Source of the DNA: Massiliimalia sp964370215
GTDB taxonomy: Bacteria > Bacillota > Clostridia > Oscillospirales > Ruminococcaceae
Direction: 5' to 3'
DNA length: 64,000 nucleotides
Assembly (NCBI GenBank): GCA_964370215.1
Contig: CAYJIM010000002.1
Span: forward strand, 1-64,000
The notes under the pieces: generated by a model
Databases searched by the model: none
What the model was told of the DNA's origin: nothing
Seen by the model: the letters and a program-made list of their open reading frames with translations, nothing else
In this document: positions 9,121-18,308 of the stretch, piece by piece
Numbering within the stretch: the stretch's first letter is position 1
Layout: each line of letters begins with the position of its first letter
Program-made: the position numbers and the translations under genes

Positions 9121-9181
9121 ACAATCCGCCCTATTGTGCACCTGTTTTGCGGTTGCACAATAGGGCGGATTGTGGTATAAT
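9121..9181 (+). promoter_or_regulatory. 20-bp palindrome overlapping an extended -10 promoter
   Basis: Perfect 20-bp inverted repeat, arms 9121-9140 and 9154-9173, 13-base loop. There is no U tract, so it is not a simple terminator. The right arm carries TTGCAC (-35, 9153-9158) and the start of an extended TGG plus TATAAT -10 (9176-9181), spacer 17. It lies between tyrS and the diguanylate cyclase it probably drives. Confidence 0.75.
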
Positions 9182-9236
9182 AGAATATACATGACATGAA
9201 AGAGTCGTGCACGCTTACCCCAAAGGACAGGTTGAT

Positions 9237-10538
9237 ATGAAAAAATTTAAACATTGGTTGAACAATGCAACCATTCAAAGAAAGTTCATCCCACTACAAC
9301 TCTTTATCATCATCAGTGTACTGTTCATCAGTGGGTTTTCCTTTTTTTCGGTCATTGCGGTGAACAATTCAACCGAAACGATTATTGCAGACAATGTGCG
9401 CAACAAAGAATTGTTGAGTGAAATCACTAGAAATATGTACGTCTGCCGTGTATTGGGTCGTGATATTTTATTTGCAGTGGACGAAGAAATCAAACAAAAT
9501 TACTACGAAGATTATATTGTGGCATTTGAGGATTTGGATCAAAAGATGGAAGTGTTTGCAGAGCACCTGACAGGTTCGCAGTTGACAGAATTTGAACGTA
9601 TCATGAAAGAAAAAGATACTTACAAAGAGCACATGATTCTATCTGCTGATATTTGGATTCAAGGGGGGCCGTATGCAGTTGCATTAAAGGAGCTACAGGC
9701 GGTCACCCCCATCGCCAATGAATTTTTCGGGAGTATTGATGAGTTTTCATTGGAAGAAGAGCGATTGATGAATGTGGCACTGCAGCAAAATGACACCTTG
9801 GTGACAAGGATTTTTGTGGTAGGTATCGTGTTGAATGTGTTGGTTGTTTTAGCAGTGCTCTTCTTTATTCGCTTTTTTTCCAAAAATATGAGTTCTAGTT
9901 TGATTTTGTTGGAAAAATCCATGTCTAAAATTGCGCAAACCGGTAATATGAAAACGGAAATTCCCAGTGCATTATATACTGACGACGAAGTTGGTCGCAT
10001 TGCAGGGGTTGCCAACAAGATGAAAACCATGCTGTTGGAATATTCCTTTCAGGACACCCTGACGGGTGGCTACAACGCAAAAGCCTATCATGAAGAATTG
10101 GACGATTTGTTTTCCCTTGATACGCCAAAGGAATTTTGGTGTGTCATTTCCGATATGAACAATTTAAAACTGATCAACGACTGTTTGGGACATATGGAAG
10201 GGGACAATGCCATCAGAAACTCCTATTACGCACTGCATGAAAATTTCAAACAATACGGCAAAACATTTCGTGTGGGCGGTGATGAATTTGTATCCTTGTT
10301 GACCGGTTGTTCCTATAGCGAGTTGGAAGATGCTGTCGCAAAAACAATGGAGCAAATCAATCGAGCAAATACTAACGACATGTATAAATTTTCTGTTGCG
10401 GTTGGTTTTGATCATTTTGTCGGTGTGACGATGGAAGAATACACAGTATTTTTTAAGACGGTCGACAAAAAGATGTACGAGAATAAAATGAAAAGCAAAG
10501 CGTCCAGAACAACCACAGAACAGTTACATAACACCTGA
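9237..10538 (+). CDS. Membrane diguanylate cyclase (4HB-HAMP-GGDEF)
   Basis: 433 residues. TM1 is at about 17-42 and TM2 at about 196-216. Between them is a helical extracellular region resembling the four-helix-bundle sensor of chemoreceptors, and after TM2 a HAMP-like linker. The C-terminal domain has DTLTGGYNAK and an intact GGDEF motif at about 347-351, so c-di-GMP synthesis is likely. The RxxD inhibitory site before GGDEF is absent (FKQYGKTF), so product inhibition is not expected. ATG 9237 has AAAGGA upstream; an earlier in-frame start at 9207 adds an unlikely tail. It has its own promoter, and a strong terminator follows. Confidence 0.88.
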   Translation: MKKFKHWLNNATIQRKFIPLQLFIIISVLFISGFSFFSVIAVNNSTETIIADNVRNKELLSEITRNMYVCRVLGRDILFAVDEEIKQNYYEDYIVAFEDLDQKMEVFAEHLTGSQLTEFERIMKEKDTYKEHMILSADIWIQGGPYAVALKELQAVTPIANEFFGSIDEFSLEEERLMNVALQQNDTLVTRIFVVGIVLNVLVVLAVLFFIRFFSKNMSSSLILLEKSMSKIAQTGNMKTEIPSALYTDDEVGRIAGVANKMKTMLLEYSFQDTLTGGYNAKAYHEELDDLFSLDTPKEFWCVISDMNNLKLINDCLGHMEGDNAIRNSYYALHENFKQYGKTFRVGGDEFVSLLTGCSYSELEDAVAKTMEQINRANTNDMYKFSVAVGFDHFVGVTMEEYTVFFKTVDKKMYENKMKSKASRTTTEQLHNT

Positions 10539-10550
10539 TAGCTTGAAGAC

Positions 10551-10594
10551 AAAGAGGTACCAATGAAGCAATTTGTTTCATTGGTACCTCTTTT
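10551..10594 (+). terminator. Intrinsic terminator after diguanylate cyclase
   Basis: 17-bp perfect stem (10551-10567 with 10577-10593), nine-base loop, followed by a T run. It separates the cyclase from the next, independently promoted gene. Confidence 0.88.
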
Positions 10595-10620
10595 ATAGCG
10601 GAAGTTTATACAAAAGGTGA

Positions 10621-10650
10621 TTGACTTTCTGGGGGAAAAAGAGTTATAAT
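10621..10650 (+). promoter_or_regulatory. Promoter of the 1172-residue GGDEF-EAL gene
   Basis: TTGACT at 10621-10626, 18-base spacer, TATAAT at 10645-10650. The leader to the ATG at 10765 is about 110 bases, AT-rich, and I see no known riboswitch in it. Confidence 0.8.
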
Positions 10651-10764
10651 AAAAGTGGTATAAAGCGACAAAATGATTAAAAATTTATAGTGAAATAAAA
10701 CAAATATATTTATGAGCTCATAGTTAAACACACGAGAGTGCAGCAACTTCCAGGAGGCATTACT

Positions 10765-13700
10765 ATGAAAGAGACAAAAAGAAAGGTTGCAACCACGATC
10801 AGCATTGTACTTATCACATTGCTGGTGGCTGCACTTGCCAATTGGGCGCAACTGGCGGCAGATCAAGCGGTTTTAAATTCTACACGCAACGAACTGGAGG
10901 AAATGGTGGAGCAGCTGGATTATGCATTGGAACGTACCATTTCCGATAGTAGAAGCAATCTTGCCTTGCTTGCCGATTATGCCGCCAAAGCGGATGCGAC
11001 ACCGGACACTGCGGTACAATTTTTGCAAAGTCAATCCCAAGTAGATGAATTTGACAATTTGTACTTTATTGATCTTGAGGGGAACGGTGTATCGGAAAAC
11101 GGTGTACAAAAGGACTTTTCGCAGAATGAAACATTTTTACATGCGTTGGATAAACAGTTTCACATCGACAAGCCGCATGTGGCAGAATCCAACGGGGGTA
11201 TGGTATTTGACTTTGCAGTACCGGTTCAACAAGAGGGTGTGGTCACCGCTATATTATACTGTGAAGCGACATTGGAAAGCTTTAAAGAAATCTTAATGGA
11301 TGCCACCTATCAAGCAGGCTACGTGTATATTTTGTCTTCGGATCTGTCGCTGGTATTCTGTAACAATCCGGAATATGTTGGGATCGATGCCATCTCACAA
11401 GAAGCGATTGCATTGCTCGGCGAGCAGAACCTGCAAGTAGCGGACGAGCATGTTGCCCAAAATCAAATTGGTAGTTTTACCTATCAGGACGAGGTAGGGG
11501 TACGGACCATCTTTGTATACACCACCATTGCAATGACCGATTGGACCTTGGCCTTTAACATCCAAGAAGAGACTATCAACAGTGAACTTTTTGCAGCGGT
11601 TACCCAATTGAAATTGGTTTGCCAACTTATTTATTGGTCGCTTGTATTATTGATTTTGTACACTTGGATATCTCAGCGACGTGTCATGAAAATGCTGGAG
11701 AAAACCGCTTACTATGATACGTTGACAGGTCTCCCCAATATGGCAAAATTCAAACGAGAAGTAGGTGCAGTGCTACAGCGTAGTCACGGCAGACGGTATA
11801 GTATTTTAAAAACGGACATTGAAAACTTTCGTGTTATCAATGATCTATTTGGACTAGAAGTCGGCAATCGCATTTTGCAGGCAGTAAAAACCTATGGAGA
11901 TGAGTTGGACGACACATCTCTCATTATGGCGCGTATTGGTACTGATGAGTTTATGATGTTTGCACAAAGTGATTTACTACAGGACATCGACTATCTGGAT
12001 GCGGTTGCGGTGCAACATTTTAGCACAAAAATACCGGAAGTCAATAATCATCATATTTCCTTCAAAAGTGGCCGCTATGAAATTGAACAGGGTGAAACCG
12101 ATATAGACAGCATCATCAACAAAGCCTCCCTTGCACACAAAATTGCAAAAGCAACCAAGGGGATGTCGTTTTGCGATTACGATGATGCCTTTAAAAAACA
12201 GGCGTTGAAGGATGCCGAGATCACCAATAAAATGCAAGCAGCCTTGGAAAATGAAGAGTTTAAGATCTATCTACAACCAAAGGTCAGCGCCAATGAAGAG
12301 CAGTTGGTGGGGGCAGAGGCGTTGGTGCGTTGGATTGAGGCTGATGGTGGGTTCATCTTTCCAAACGAGTTTATTCCATTGTTTGAACGCAATGGGTTTA
12401 TCGTCGCACTCGATCAGTATATTTTGTCACATGTTTGCATGACGATCAAACGCTGGATGGAAGAGGGGCTTGGCAGCCTCACGGTATCGGTCAACTGTTC
12501 ACGTCTCAATTTGGAAAATCCACAGTTTGTCGAAGAAGTGGTGCGTATTGTTGACACTTACCAAATTCCTCATGATTGTATTGAAATTGAACTGACCGAG
12601 TCGACCACCATTGAACGTGGGACGACCATTGAAGAGGTATTTGCAGATTTGCATCAAAACGGATTCAAAATTTCCATTGATGACTTTGGTGCAGGGTATT
12701 CTTCGCTCGGCATGCTGCGAAATCTTCATGTAGACACCCTGAAAATGGATCGTAGCTTTTTTGTTCAAGGGAAAAATGTTAGACGAGACGATATGCTCAT
12801 TGATAGCATTGTGAAATTGTCCCACAACCTAGGAATGTATGTGGTAGCGGAAGGCATTGAAACTGCCGAACAGGTTGCCACGCTACGCTCTATGAATTGT
12901 GATGCTATTCAAGGATTTTATTACAGCAAACCATTATCAGTATCTGACTTTGAAGCAAAATACACTGCTGAAATGATCAAAAAATCTGTTAATAAAGTTT
13001 CAGATATGCCATTGATTTGTGACATCAACAATGCACGCTATGCGAATTCTTTGGTACCTTGTGGGATCTTGGTTGTGCGCTTGGACGAAGGACTGACCAT
13101 CACCGAAGCCAACGAAGGCTATTTTACGATGATGGGCTTTTCCAGAAAAGAGATCCGCACACAGTTTCAAAATCGTGCTTTGGATTTGGTGCATGAAGAA
13201 GATCTTGAAAGTGCAACCACTTATCTGTTGGACAAGATACAGACTTCTTTGCCGCAATCACTCGTATATAGTTGCCGTGTTGCTACAAAGGATCGAGGTT
13301 ATATTCCGGTACAATTAAACGGTCGGAGTGCAGAAAATGAGCATGGGGAAATGATGTTGTATTTTTCTGTAACTGATATGTCTTCTTATAATATTGCAAC
13401 AGAAGAACTGCATAAAGAACGCGACTTCAATGCAAGGATCGCCTCACTGACCAAAAACGTATTTTTTGACTATGACAGAACCCATAAGACCATTCGTTTT
13501 TCCAAAAACTTTGCTGAAAAATTTAGTATTCCGGACACTGTTGAGAATTTCTTAGAATCGGAAATCGGCCACGCGATGTTCCCTGTCTGCGCCGACAGTT
13601 TGGAGGAAGAAGGATGCAAGGATGCGTTGTCCAAATCGGAGGGGGAAATATGTCTGACCTTACCGAATGGTGATCCGATGTGGTATCTGTTTGGTTGTGA

Positions 13701-14283
13701 AACACTGTACGACGAACAGGAACAGTGCCACCGAACAGTCGGGAAAATGACAGAGACAGTGGGCAGTAAATTGGAAATGGAGCTGTTGAAAATTAAGGCA
13801 GAAATGGCGGCGGAATCCAAAGTGTTTGGGGAAGTTGCCACGAAGCGCTATATTCGAAATTATCTGCGATTGGCAAATACCGATCGTACCATTGGTACCT
13901 TTTTTGTCATTCATCTTGAAGCAGCGCTGGTCATCAAAGAAACCTTTGGCCATGCAGCTTATACCACCTATATCAAAGAGGTTGGCGATATTTTACGCAA
14001 TGCCCTGCGCAGTTGTGACATCATTGGTATGGTGGAAGAGGATCGCTTCTTTGTCTTTGTCAGCCAGTATCGTACCCCTGCGTTCATCGAAAGAAAGGCA
14101 GCAGAACTCTGCTCCTTATTGCAGACCACTTATCGAAAAGAAGGGGCCACCTTACCATTGGTTGTACGCATGGGAGCCGCGTTCTATCCGGAAGCTGGCA
14201 ACGATTTTGCAGAAATTTATCATGCTGCGGTCACAGTGTTGGATCAGATGGGACCTGATGATACTGTTCGGTTTTTTGAGTAG
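10765..14283 (+). CDS. Multidomain c-di-GMP protein: sensor-GGDEF*-EAL-PAS-GGDEF*
   Basis: 1172 residues. TM helices at about 8-28 and 285-305 enclose an extracellular Cache-like sensor. Next is a degenerate cyclase domain (YYDTLTGLPN but GTDEF at 392-396), then an EAL phosphodiesterase domain. The EAL domain keeps AEALVRW (about 516-522), ELTES, DDFGAG, KMDRSF, EGIET and QGFYYSKP, so c-di-GMP hydrolysis is plausible. A PAS-like region (NANEGYF-type, TEANEGYFTMMGFSRKE) follows. The last ~180 residues resemble another GGDEF fold whose signature is replaced by EEDRF. ATG 10765 has AGGAGG at 10752-10757. It is a paralogue of the next gene, but the C-terminal PAS and pseudo-cyclase are extra. Confidence 0.85.
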   Translation: MKETKRKVATTISIVLITLLVAALANWAQLAADQAVLNSTRNELEEMVEQLDYALERTISDSRSNLALLADYAAKADATPDTAVQFLQSQSQVDEFDNLYFIDLEGNGVSENGVQKDFSQNETFLHALDKQFHIDKPHVAESNGGMVFDFAVPVQQEGVVTAILYCEATLESFKEILMDATYQAGYVYILSSDLSLVFCNNPEYVGIDAISQEAIALLGEQNLQVADEHVAQNQIGSFTYQDEVGVRTIFVYTTIAMTDWTLAFNIQEETINSELFAAVTQLKLVCQLIYWSLVLLILYTWISQRRVMKMLEKTAYYDTLTGLPNMAKFKREVGAVLQRSHGRRYSILKTDIENFRVINDLFGLEVGNRILQAVKTYGDELDDTSLIMARIGTDEFMMFAQSDLLQDIDYLDAVAVQHFSTKIPEVNNHHISFKSGRYEIEQGETDIDSIINKASLAHKIAKATKGMSFCDYDDAFKKQALKDAEITNKMQAALENEEFKIYLQPKVSANEEQLVGAEALVRWIEADGGFIFPNEFIPLFERNGFIVALDQYILSHVCMTIKRWMEEGLGSLTVSVNCSRLNLENPQFVEEVVRIVDTYQIPHDCIEIELTESTTIERGTTIEEVFADLHQNGFKISIDDFGAGYSSLGMLRNLHVDTLKMDRSFFVQGKNVRRDDMLIDSIVKLSHNLGMYVVAEGIETAEQVATLRSMNCDAIQGFYYSKPLSVSDFEAKYTAEMIKKSVNKVSDMPLICDINNARYANSLVPCGILVVRLDEGLTITEANEGYFTMMGFSRKEIRTQFQNRALDLVHEEDLESATTYLLDKIQTSLPQSLVYSCRVATKDRGYIPVQLNGRSAENEHGEMMLYFSVTDMSSYNIATEELHKERDFNARIASLTKNVFFDYDRTHKTIRFSKNFAEKFSIPDTVENFLESEIGHAMFPVCADSLEEEGCKDALSKSEGEICLTLPNGDPMWYLFGCETLYDEQEQCHRTVGKMTETVGSKLEMELLKIKAEMAAESKVFGEVATKRYIRNYLRLANTDRTIGTFFVIHLEAALVIKETFGHAAYTTYIKEVGDILRNALRSCDIIGMVEEDRFFVFVSQYRTPAFIERKAAELCSLLQTTYRKEGATLPLVVRMGAAFYPEAGNDFAEIYHAAVTVLDQMGPDDTVRFFE

Positions 14284-14317
14284 GAAAAGGTTGATGGCAG
14301 TGGCAACAGACCTTTTT
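14284..14317 (+). terminator. Probable weak terminator
   Basis: GAAAAGGT at 14284-14291 can pair with ACCTTTTT at 14310-14317 with additional inner TTG/CAA pairing, ending in T5. It lies right after the stop of the 1172-residue protein. Confidence 0.45.
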
Positions 14318-14401
14318 CAAATATGTGGGGAAACGAAGATATTGGCATGTGGAAATAACTGCAAATATTGTCAAAAGGTGACAACGTGAAGTGCACTTTG
14401 A

Positions 14402-14430
14402 TTGACTTTGTCATATTCAAACAGTATAAT
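14402..14430 (+). promoter_or_regulatory. Promoter of second GGDEF-EAL gene
   Basis: TTGACT at 14402-14407, 17-base spacer, TATAAT at 14425-14430. A leader of about 95 bases follows, with AGGAGG at 14521-14526. Confidence 0.85.
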
Positions 14431-14532
14431 GAAATTAATTGATTCTTGATAACTATTTTTAATGACATGATGAAAATACCTACTTTATTTGCCAGTATTT
14501 TAATGACCTGACAAATATCGAGGAGGACATTT

Positions 14533-16770
14533 ATGAAAAAATTTAAACCACGATCAAAAGCATCGATTGGTATTAGCATTACCATCGTGACGTTGATCAT
14601 TGCAATACTTGCCCAGTGGTTTCAGATTGCGACACGGGATGCCATTGTCAACACAACGCTTGCAATGGTGGAAGAAATTGGGCAACAGCAGGAATTTATC
14701 TTGGAAAGTGCCATTGCGGAAGGTGCTGAGGATCTTGCTACACTTTCAGAATATTTGGTGCGAGATGAGGTTGGGGAAGAAGTGATCGACTTCTTTCATA
14801 CACAATCGCAGGCAACGGAATTTGACACCTTATTTTATATCGATCTTGACGGCAATGGAATTTCCAAAGATGGAACAATTTATGATTTTTCTGCAACTGA
14901 AGCCTATGTACAAGCACTTTCAAATCCCTATTTTGTGACTAAACCGTATATTTCGACTACGGAAGATCAAATTTTAATGGGGATTTTTCTTCCTGTGACA
15001 GAACAAGGTGTCCTTTTAGGCGTGCTGTATGGGGAAATCACATTGGGCGATTTTTTCTCAGCTTACCGTACCGAAACGGACGGAAAGGGTGATGTGTTCG
15101 TTGTAGACTATGATATGAACTTTGCCTTTTCCAGCAGTGAGGGGCATGTGGGGGCAATTTCCATTCCAGAGCAAGACATCGCCCAAATGGGTGTGGACAA
15201 CGTTTTGGAGGCACAACAAAACATCATCAATGGAAAAAACGGTAGCTTTTATTACCAGTATGACGGTGTGGAGAAAGTCATGACCTATATGCCCATTGAG
15301 ATGACAAGATGGGCATTGGCAATCAATGTGGAATCATCGGTCATCAATGCTGACATCAAACGGGCAGTAGAACTACTCAATTACATCTGCACTGCCATCT
15401 ACTGGTTTTTGATCGCACTCATTGCATATACCTCATTTTATCATGTGAGGTCCAAAAAACTTTTGCAAAAGACCGCCTATTACGACGAACTTACAGGGTT
15501 ACCCAACCTCAAAAAATTCCAATTAGAGGTAGCAGAAGTGATTGAAGCACATCCAAAGGATAAATTCACCATGCAAAAAATGGATTTGGCACGCTTTAGC
15601 ATGATCAATGAATTGTACGGGGTGGAAATGGGCAATCATGTCCTATTGAAAATTGCACAAGTGATGCAGGCAGTTCCACAGCAGGTGGAAAAAACCTTTA
15701 TTTGCAGTCGTGTGGGGGCAGATGAATTTATTATGTTTGCTGGCAATGAGTATTTGGATCATGAAAATTCGGCACGCCGTGACAGCGAAGGTGTGTTTAA
15801 AGCATTGGTACCGGAATTGCAGGATTATGAATTTATTTTCCGATATGGACGCTATTTTATTCAACCGGGCGAAACCGATGTTATGGACATGATCAACAAA
15901 GTGACATTGGCACACAGTCGAGCAAGATCTCACCCACACCAAAGAACATGGGATTATGACGATGCTTATCGTCAGGAGATTCTGCGTAATACCGAGCTGA
16001 ATAATAAGCGCAAAGCTGCACTTGCCAATACTGATTTTAAAGTGTTTTTGCAGCCGAAATTTAGCGTAGCAGAGGAGCGCTTGGTTGGAGCAGAAGCATT
16101 GGTTCGTTGGATTGAACCGGACGGTACCATGAACTTTCCAGACGAATTTATCCCGCTGTTTGAACGCAACGGCTTCATCTCAGAGTTGGATCGTTATGTT
16201 TTAGAGCATGTGTGTATGGCGGTCAAACGGTGGATGGAGATGGGGTTAGAACAATTGACAGTATCAGTCAACTGTTCTCGATTGAATGTGGACAACCCGA
16301 ATTTTGTCAGTGAGGTCGTTTCGCTTGTCGACCGATATGGCATTCCACATGGCTGTATCGAATTGGAATTGACTGAATCTATCACGGTACAAAATGAAAA
16401 AGGGATTGAAAAGCTGTTTGTTGATCTGCGTAGGTACGGATTGAAAAGCTCGATTGACGATTTTGGTGCAGGGTACTCCTCTTTGGGCATGCTCAAAAAT
16501 CTTAAGGTTGATACCTTGAAAATGGATCGTAGCTTTTTCATGGGCAACAATCGTGCGACACAGGACAAAGTACTTGTTGATAGCATCGTGAAGCTTGCAC
16601 ATAATTTGGGCATTTATGTGGTGGCAGAAGGTATTGAAACAATGGAACAGATGCAGTTGTTGCAATCGGTCGACTGCGATGCCGTGCAAGGTTACTATTA
16701 TGCCAGACCCATGTCGATCGCGGAATTTGAAGAACGCTATGGGGAACAAATGCGAAAAAACAGTAACTGA
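14533..16770 (+). CDS. Membrane GGDEF-EAL protein with degenerate GGDEF
   Basis: 745 residues. TM at about 10-30, an extracellular sensor of roughly 240 residues, TM at about 285-305, then YYDELTGLPN and a GADEF variant at 395-399. An intact EAL domain follows (EALVRW at 521-526, ELTES, DDFGAG, KMDRSF, EGIET). A GADEF motif usually lacks cyclase activity, so this is more likely a phosphodiesterase, possibly allosterically tuned by the degenerate domain. The N terminus (helix, then AQWFQIATRDAIVNTT) closely parallels the preceding gene, indicating tandem duplication. Its signal is unknown. Confidence 0.88.
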   Translation: MKKFKPRSKASIGISITIVTLIIAILAQWFQIATRDAIVNTTLAMVEEIGQQQEFILESAIAEGAEDLATLSEYLVRDEVGEEVIDFFHTQSQATEFDTLFYIDLDGNGISKDGTIYDFSATEAYVQALSNPYFVTKPYISTTEDQILMGIFLPVTEQGVLLGVLYGEITLGDFFSAYRTETDGKGDVFVVDYDMNFAFSSSEGHVGAISIPEQDIAQMGVDNVLEAQQNIINGKNGSFYYQYDGVEKVMTYMPIEMTRWALAINVESSVINADIKRAVELLNYICTAIYWFLIALIAYTSFYHVRSKKLLQKTAYYDELTGLPNLKKFQLEVAEVIEAHPKDKFTMQKMDLARFSMINELYGVEMGNHVLLKIAQVMQAVPQQVEKTFICSRVGADEFIMFAGNEYLDHENSARRDSEGVFKALVPELQDYEFIFRYGRYFIQPGETDVMDMINKVTLAHSRARSHPHQRTWDYDDAYRQEILRNTELNNKRKAALANTDFKVFLQPKFSVAEERLVGAEALVRWIEPDGTMNFPDEFIPLFERNGFISELDRYVLEHVCMAVKRWMEMGLEQLTVSVNCSRLNVDNPNFVSEVVSLVDRYGIPHGCIELELTESITVQNEKGIEKLFVDLRRYGLKSSIDDFGAGYSSLGMLKNLKVDTLKMDRSFFMGNNRATQDKVLVDSIVKLAHNLGIYVVAEGIETMEQMQLLQSVDCDAVQGYYYARPMSIAEFEERYGEQMRKNSN

Positions 16771-16793
16771 TGTCGAGAAAAGTGACATACAGC

Positions 16794-16834
16794 AAAGCAC
16801 CATTTCTTCTGCTCTTAGAAGAAATGGTGCTTTT
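16794..16834 (+). terminator. Intrinsic terminator after GGDEF-EAL gene
   Basis: 17-bp perfect stem (16794-16810 with 16817-16833), six-base loop, T run. It lies between this gene and the convergent sugar kinase and may serve mainly the plus strand. Confidence 0.85.
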
Positions 16835-16848
16835 ATATGGATATACCT

Positions 16849-18210
16849 TTAAAACGATTGATCATTCATGCAAAGCCCTTCTTCAATCGTGGCAAAGTAA
16901 TGGCATGAAACCAATGAAAAAATGGTGGCGCCATAGGCCGCTTCTTCTTGCTGTGATGGCAGCAAAACGGGCGACTGGAACTGTTTGGCCAGAATGGATT
17001 GTAATGCGTTATTCTTACGTATGCCATTACCGGAACAAATCAGTGTGCCTATGGCCGTGCCGGTATCAATGGCATAGGGGACATAAAGTTCATAGAGCTC
17101 GGAGGCAATCCCACTGAGCACCCCTTCGATCAAATGTAGTGGGGTGAAATTTTCCACACCAATCTGACCGATAGTGCCACGCAAGGATGGATTTTCTCTC
17201 GTACCATCAAATCGAGTATCGACGGTTAGTTTTTGAGGAAGATCGTCGAGTAAGTCAAAAGGATGAGACATGGTGGCGTAGGCGGAGCCACAAGGGGTAC
17301 CTGTCACAAGCTCGGTAACTGCAACAAAGAATCGCTCCAACAGTGCATAGGCACGTCCACCACAAAGGGCAGCACCACAGAGTAGGTAATGATCGTGGCA
17401 GAGGGGGCGTAGCTCAAGGCCTAAGTATCTTTTTGGCTCGGTCACACAGATAGAAATTTGACTGCCGGTACCGATGTTGACTAACATAGACTCCTCTAGT
17501 TTATTAACCGCACCGAAAAAGCTCGCCTGATTATCGCCGATAGCAATCGCAACAGCAGTGCCGTGCTCGGTAGTGCCAAGCGTCTCAAAGGAAGCACTTA
17601 CCGTAGGCAATAGTATGGGGTCAATGCCGGCATGTAGTAGTGCTATGCGATCAAAGTCTTGACAATTCATGTCGAACGCACCCAAAGAATGGGCATTACT
17701 CACATGCAGGATTGGTGTCGTCTTTTTGGTCAAACGCAGTGTCAGATAATCCCCAATGGTACAAAGTTTTTTTGCATGAGTAGGCACTGCTTGATGACAG
17801 ATATGCCAATAGTGGGTCACCAGCCCATAGCCTGAATAAAGAGAATAGCCGGTCTTGGCCGACATGGTAGATACGTAACTGTCGCCGTTGGCAGTGGGTA
17901 AATTGCCCCGATCGTCCTGCCACGTGTAGAGGGGACTGATCGCTTGCCCGTGATCGTCGAGGTATAGGATACCGTGCATTTGAGTGCTGACCCCAATGGA
18001 GATGGGGGAATATGCCTTTTCATATCGCTCGATGATGGGTAAAAGCGCCGCTACAATGGCATCGGCATCCTGCAAACGCTCATAAGGTATACTACTTTGT
18101 ATCGTGGTATTGTTTGCAAAACTTTCAAATGCTGCAATCTTTTTTTGTACGATATCTACCACAATGACGCATAGTTTGGATGTGCCAATATCAACACCAA
18201 TACTGTACAT
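16849..18210 (-). CDS. FGGY-family carbohydrate kinase, sedoheptulokinase-like
   Basis: 453 residues. The actin-like ATPase fold is shown by GVDIGTSKLCVIVVD at the N terminus, GDNQASFFGA (catalytic Asp region) and NIGTGSQISICV (phosphate loop), then CGGRAYALLERFF. STQMHGILYLD followed by SPLYTWQD is the pattern of the sedoheptulokinase-like branch. It would phosphorylate a sugar or sugar alcohol in the cytoplasm; the substrate is not certain. ATG at 18210 is preceded on the minus strand by CGGAGG. There is no transporter or aldolase partner nearby, so it appears as a lone kinase. Confidence 0.85.
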   Translation of the reverse strand: MYSIGVDIGTSKLCVIVVDIVQKKIAAFESFANNTTIQSSIPYERLQDADAIVAALLPIIERYEKAYSPISIGVSTQMHGILYLDDHGQAISPLYTWQDDRGNLPTANGDSYVSTMSAKTGYSLYSGYGLVTHYWHICHQAVPTHAKKLCTIGDYLTLRLTKKTTPILHVSNAHSLGAFDMNCQDFDRIALLHAGIDPILLPTVSASFETLGTTEHGTAVAIAIGDNQASFFGAVNKLEESMLVNIGTGSQISICVTEPKRYLGLELRPLCHDHYLLCGAALCGGRAYALLERFFVAVTELVTGTPCGSAYATMSHPFDLLDDLPQKLTVDTRFDGTRENPSLRGTIGQIGVENFTPLHLIEGVLSGIASELYELYVPYAIDTGTAIGTLICSGNGIRKNNALQSILAKQFQSPVLLPSQQEEAAYGATIFSLVSCHYFATIEEGLCMNDQSF

Positions 18211-18263
18211 GATAAACCTCCGATATAATGATTATTGGCATCATTGTAACACACCTCACAGCG

Positions 18264-18308
18264 AAAGGCAACACTCCCCTGTAAGTTATGGGGGAGTGTT
18301 GCCTTTTT
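18264..18308 (-). terminator. Hairpin terminator between SLOG-like gene and kinase
   Basis: 16-bp perfect stem (18264-18279 with 18291-18306), 11-base loop. It begins at the stop codon of the SLOG-like gene. T runs flank both sides (five on the plus strand, three on the minus), so it may work in both directions. Confidence 0.75.

Noticed and set aside
10651..10764. Possible c-di-GMP riboswitch in the leaders of the GGDEF-EAL genes
   Set aside because: The leaders are short and AT-rich; none of the conserved GEMM-type helices or tetraloop motifs could be found.
14360..14385. Small dyad TTGTC/GACAA before the second GGDEF-EAL gene
   Set aside because: Only five base pairs and not aligned with the promoter.
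18211..18245. Candidate promoter TTACAA-16-TATATC for the sugar kinase
   Set aside because: The -10 would abut the ribosome site, so the transcript would lose it.
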